Source of the DNA: Terriglobia bacterium
GTDB lineage: Bacteria > Acidobacteriota > Terriglobia > Bryobacterales > Bryobacteraceae
Direction of reading: 5' to 3'
Assembly: GCA_020073445.1 (NCBI GenBank)
Contig: JAIQFE010000006.1
Location: 62,001-126,000 of the forward strand
DNA length: 64,000 nt
Each line of letters opens with the position of its first letter. Position 1 is the first letter of the stretch. A program made the translations under genes and the position numbers. Under the pieces are notes generated by a model that worked only from the letters and a program-made list of their open reading frames with translations, had not been told where the DNA came from and did not search any database. Positions 61,582 through 64,000 of the stretch are shown piece after piece.

Positions 61582-63834
61582 GTGGCTTCCGGCGATACGC
61601 TCGACGACATCGTTGGGGCGATTGCGAGTGGCATGAATGGGCCGACGTCGCCGTTTCTGACCGCGACGCAAACCGGGACCACGATCCGGGTGTTGTATCC
61701 CAGCGCGGCGGGGGCGAACGGGAATCGTTTTGGTATCTATTCGTCCACGAGTGGTTCTGCAACGTGGGACGCGGCGGCCAAGACGCTTGCGAATGGCACA
61801 TCGCCGACGAAGTGGCGAGTGACGATCGACTTCTCATCCTTGGTTGATCGGAACGGGACGGCGATTCCGACGAACAAAATCCGAAAGCTGCGGTGGACCT
61901 ATGCGGCGGACTTGCAGTCGGGCTCGTTCGAGCGAAGCGAATTCGCTGCGGTCATTTCTGACTGGAGTGTCACTGGAACGGGCAGGACATACTCCGTGGC
62001 CGGACCGGGGAGCCGGCGCTACGAAGACGATTCCGCCGGGATGACGTATAGCGGGACGTGGACCGTTACGCGCGGGAACTATTCGGGAGGCACGATCCAC
62101 TCGACGACAACGGAGGGAGACGCGATCAGCGTCCAATACGCCGCTGCGCAGACGCATACGTTGTACGTGGGCACTCGATATACGGGGAATGGGGCGAACC
62201 TATCGGTCGTGGTGGATGGGGGCACGGCTGCCACGGTGAATCTTCGTGTTCCCGGCGAAGATGTGCTGATTCGCTGGCCGGCGGGAGAGTACGGCAGCGG
62301 GACTCATACGGTGACCATGACGCACGCTGGTCCCGCAGGCGGAGACTTCTATCTCGATTTTCTGGAGGCAGCCGTGCCCGCGACGACGCTTCCGGCATTT
62401 CCGGACGAGCCGCGAATGACGCTGGCGACCGACTGGGACACGGATCATTCGATCGCTCTGGCGCCCGAGCGGACGGCGTGGCTGATCGATACCCTGGGGT
62501 TCAAGGGGCGGCAGAATCATTACGTCGGAGCGCTGTGGTTTTACGAGCTGGCGAATCCGGAGAACGTGTATGCGTCGGGTACCGTGACGTTCGGCGGAAC
62601 GCCGGAGCCGGGCCAGTTTGTTTCAGTATTCCTGGCGCGCGACGACGATCCTGCGGGTACGCCGCCGACGGAGATCCCACGGGGAATGCACGGGGGCGAC
62701 ACGCTGGAGACGATCGCCATTTCGTATGCGCAGGAGTTGAATCACGGCTACACAGGCGTTTGGGCGAGCGCAGCCGGAAGCGTTGTCACGATCTATTCGC
62801 GTTCCATGGGAGATGATGGGAACCACTACACGCTCGATAAATCCACGACCAGCAGCACACTGACCGTGAGCGTTTCGGCGATGTTCTCCGGTGGACATAC
62901 TGGCGTGTGGCGCACGGATCTGACCGCCACTCCGAGGTTGAATCGCGCCGTGCGGGACTGGAACCAGAGTTTCTTCACGGCTCTCGCGGGCTATGGGATC
63001 GATGTCGCGACGGCGTTTAGCACGGAGTTGCGCGATGTGGATCCGGCGGTCGCGGTGGGGATGGTCCAGCGAGGTCCCGGCGGCGACGCCATCCTATTGC
63101 AGACCCCGTCGTATCAGACGAATTTCTCTCCGACGAGTCTCGATTTCTGGAAGCAAGTGTACCTGGACGCTGCGGCGATTCAGGCGGCTGCCGGTCTTCA
63201 GCCCTATCTGCAATTCGGCGAGGAGCAATGGTGGTACTTTCCGAACGACGGGCTCGGCAACGCATTTTCCGGAATGCCATTTTACGACGCCTGGACAGCG
63301 GGCCAATTCCTGACGCTGTACGGAAGGGCGATGACGGTGTTTTCCGACAACACAGCCGATCCCGCCGCGTATCCCGACGAAGTCGCGTTTCTGCAGACGG
63401 TGTTGGGAAACTTTACTGCGGCGATCATGGACTACGTCCGAGAAACCTATTCGACGGCGCGGTTTGAAGTTCTGTATCCCGTTGACGTGAACCAAACGAG
63501 TTTCAACCGGGCGATCAACTATCCGCCCAGTCAGTGGACGGCGGCCACGCTCGATTGCCTGAAGACGGAGGGCTTCGGTTTCACGCTCCAGCGGAATCTC
63601 GACAAGAGCGAACAGGCGCTGGCCCTGGGTGGATTTCCATCGTTCCCCGCGGCTCAGCGGAGCCATCTGGTGGGTGTTGGGGACGCGACCACCGCATGGA
63701 TGAAAGAGGCCCATTCGGCCCAGGGGAAGGGCTTCGAAAGTGTGGTGTTGTTCGCGCTGGACCAGATGTGCTTAATCGGCTACCCGCTGCCGCTGCCAGA
63801 GATGTTCCGGCGCAGCGTAAGGATGGGGAGTTAA
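61582..63834 (+). CDS. Phage tail-sheath-like (non-contractile) structural protein, 5' joined to terminase remnant
   Basis: A 750-residue frame from GTG 61582; the same frame is open back to 61219. It opens with a SGDTLDDIVGAIASGMNG module that recurs near 62698 (GGDTLETIAISYAQELNHG), each followed by a TIR/TIYS strand and a GDDGN/GANGN turn. A beta-rich part (about residues 120-280) precedes a long region with WDTDHS, GLQPYLQFGEEQWWYFPNDG and RFEVLYPVDVN that looks like a TIM-barrel-like domain, as in some phage tail proteins. The true N-terminus was probably lost at the junction. Confidence 0.6.
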   Translation: MASGDTLDDIVGAIASGMNGPTSPFLTATQTGTTIRVLYPSAAGANGNRFGIYSSTSGSATWDAAAKTLANGTSPTKWRVTIDFSSLVDRNGTAIPTNKIRKLRWTYAADLQSGSFERSEFAAVISDWSVTGTGRTYSVAGPGSRRYEDDSAGMTYSGTWTVTRGNYSGGTIHSTTTEGDAISVQYAAAQTHTLYVGTRYTGNGANLSVVVDGGTAATVNLRVPGEDVLIRWPAGEYGSGTHTVTMTHAGPAGGDFYLDFLEAAVPATTLPAFPDEPRMTLATDWDTDHSIALAPERTAWLIDTLGFKGRQNHYVGALWFYELANPENVYASGTVTFGGTPEPGQFVSVFLARDDDPAGTPPTEIPRGMHGGDTLETIAISYAQELNHGYTGVWASAAGSVVTIYSRSMGDDGNHYTLDKSTTSSTLTVSVSAMFSGGHTGVWRTDLTATPRLNRAVRDWNQSFFTALAGYGIDVATAFSTELRDVDPAVAVGMVQRGPGGDAILLQTPSYQTNFSPTSLDFWKQVYLDAAAIQAAAGLQPYLQFGEEQWWYFPNDGLGNAFSGMPFYDAWTAGQFLTLYGRAMTVFSDNTADPAAYPDEVAFLQTVLGNFTAAIMDYVRETYSTARFEVLYPVDVNQTSFNRAINYPPSQWTAATLDCLKTEGFGFTLQRNLDKSEQALALGGFPSFPAAQRSHLVGVGDATTAWMKEAHSAQGKGFESVVLFALDQMCLIGYPLPLPEMFRRSVRMGS

Positions 63835-63845
63835 ACTGGTCTCGG

Positions 63846-64000
63846 TTGCTTTACGTCCAGAACGTTTCCAAGGTGTATCGTTTGTACCGTCGGCCGCTGG
63901 ACCGGCTGACGGAAATCGTGCCGTTCCTGCCGCACCAACCACCCTCCGAGTTTTGGGCGCTTCGCGACGTCAACTTGAGCGTCGAACGGGGCGAGGTCCT
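63846..64000 (+). CDS. Polysaccharide-export type ABC transporter ATPase, 3' end outside window
   Basis: The frame reads LLYVQNVSKVYRLYRRPLDRLTEIVPF then FWALRDVNLSVERGEV at the edge, where Walker A would come next. YRRPLDRLxE and FWALRDV are typical of Wzt/TagH-type ATPases that export O-antigen or teichoic acid. No ATG is present; TTG 63846 is the likely start. The gene begins 12 nt after the phage protein stop, so the phage fragment abuts a surface-polysaccharide locus. Confidence 0.8.
   Translation, partial: MLYVQNVSKVYRLYRRPLDRLTEIVPFLPHQPPSEFWALRDVNLSVERGEV

Overview
The window looks like one contiguous chromosomal piece of an Acidobacteriota genome, most likely from the Solibacter/Bryobacter side of the phylum. 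The grounds are the high GC, a quinol-oxidising alternative complex III operon joined to a caa3 oxidase, LPS genes (KdtA-LpxK fusion), a cytochrome c/PHM-like copper protein, an M36 protease with Ig repeats, and many short palindromic repeats. This assignment is inferred from gene content; no 16S gene is present.

Layout. 1-9333: a TPR/gluzincin peptidase cut by the left edge, then a MoxR-DUF58-BatA-like-giant Gln-rich membrane protein cluster. 9361-14572: a TPR lipoprotein bracketed by a duplicated scrap of the preceding gene, a cupin, a large OmpA/Ig outer-membrane protein and a secreted unknown. 14662-15056: RNase P RNA with a clear promoter. 15078-19515: a polytopic membrane protein, a GT2-methyltransferase fusion and an orphan histidine kinase. 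19653-32524: the respiratory operon actABCDEF, a small single-TM protein, SCO1, then ctaCDEF; electrons should pass from menaquinol through ACIII cytochromes to an A2-type caa3 oxidase whose subunit II carries its own cytochrome c. 32527-40837: hisC, a YceH-family gene, a deoxyhypusine-synthase-like gene, a DUF5658 protein, then a tight cluster of a cyclase-fold repeat protein, a DUF362 protein, an M48-like pseudoprotease and tpiA. 40903-51910: secreted M36 protease, KdtA-LpxK fusion, nadD, a Spy-like protein with an ECF sigma/anti-sigma pair, a polyprenyl synthase, an RRM protein and tatD. 51938-60845: metG, larC, the cytochrome/PHM protein, cobB, purE, icd, an FxLYD protein and a PQQ-type sugar dehydrogenase. 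60848-63834: a repeat cluster followed by a decayed phage fragment (frameshifted small gene, terminase N-terminus joined to a tail-sheath-like protein). 63846 onward: the start of a polysaccharide-export type ABC ATPase.

The most unusual signal is not a gene. Several families of short palindromes with covarying stems are scattered through the window, and many lie inside reading frames: they encode the C-terminal tails of HisC and LarC, a linker in MetG, the MetG stop codon and an insertion in the NAD-binding region of CobB. The GTRG-plus-palindrome layout is that of REP elements mobilised by RAYT transposases, but no RAYT gene lies in this window. Other leads are the pseudoprotease/DUF362/cyclase-fold cluster, a bacterial deoxyhypusine-synthase-like enzyme that keeps its catalytic lysine, and a KdtA-LpxK fusion with no ordinary start codon where one is expected.
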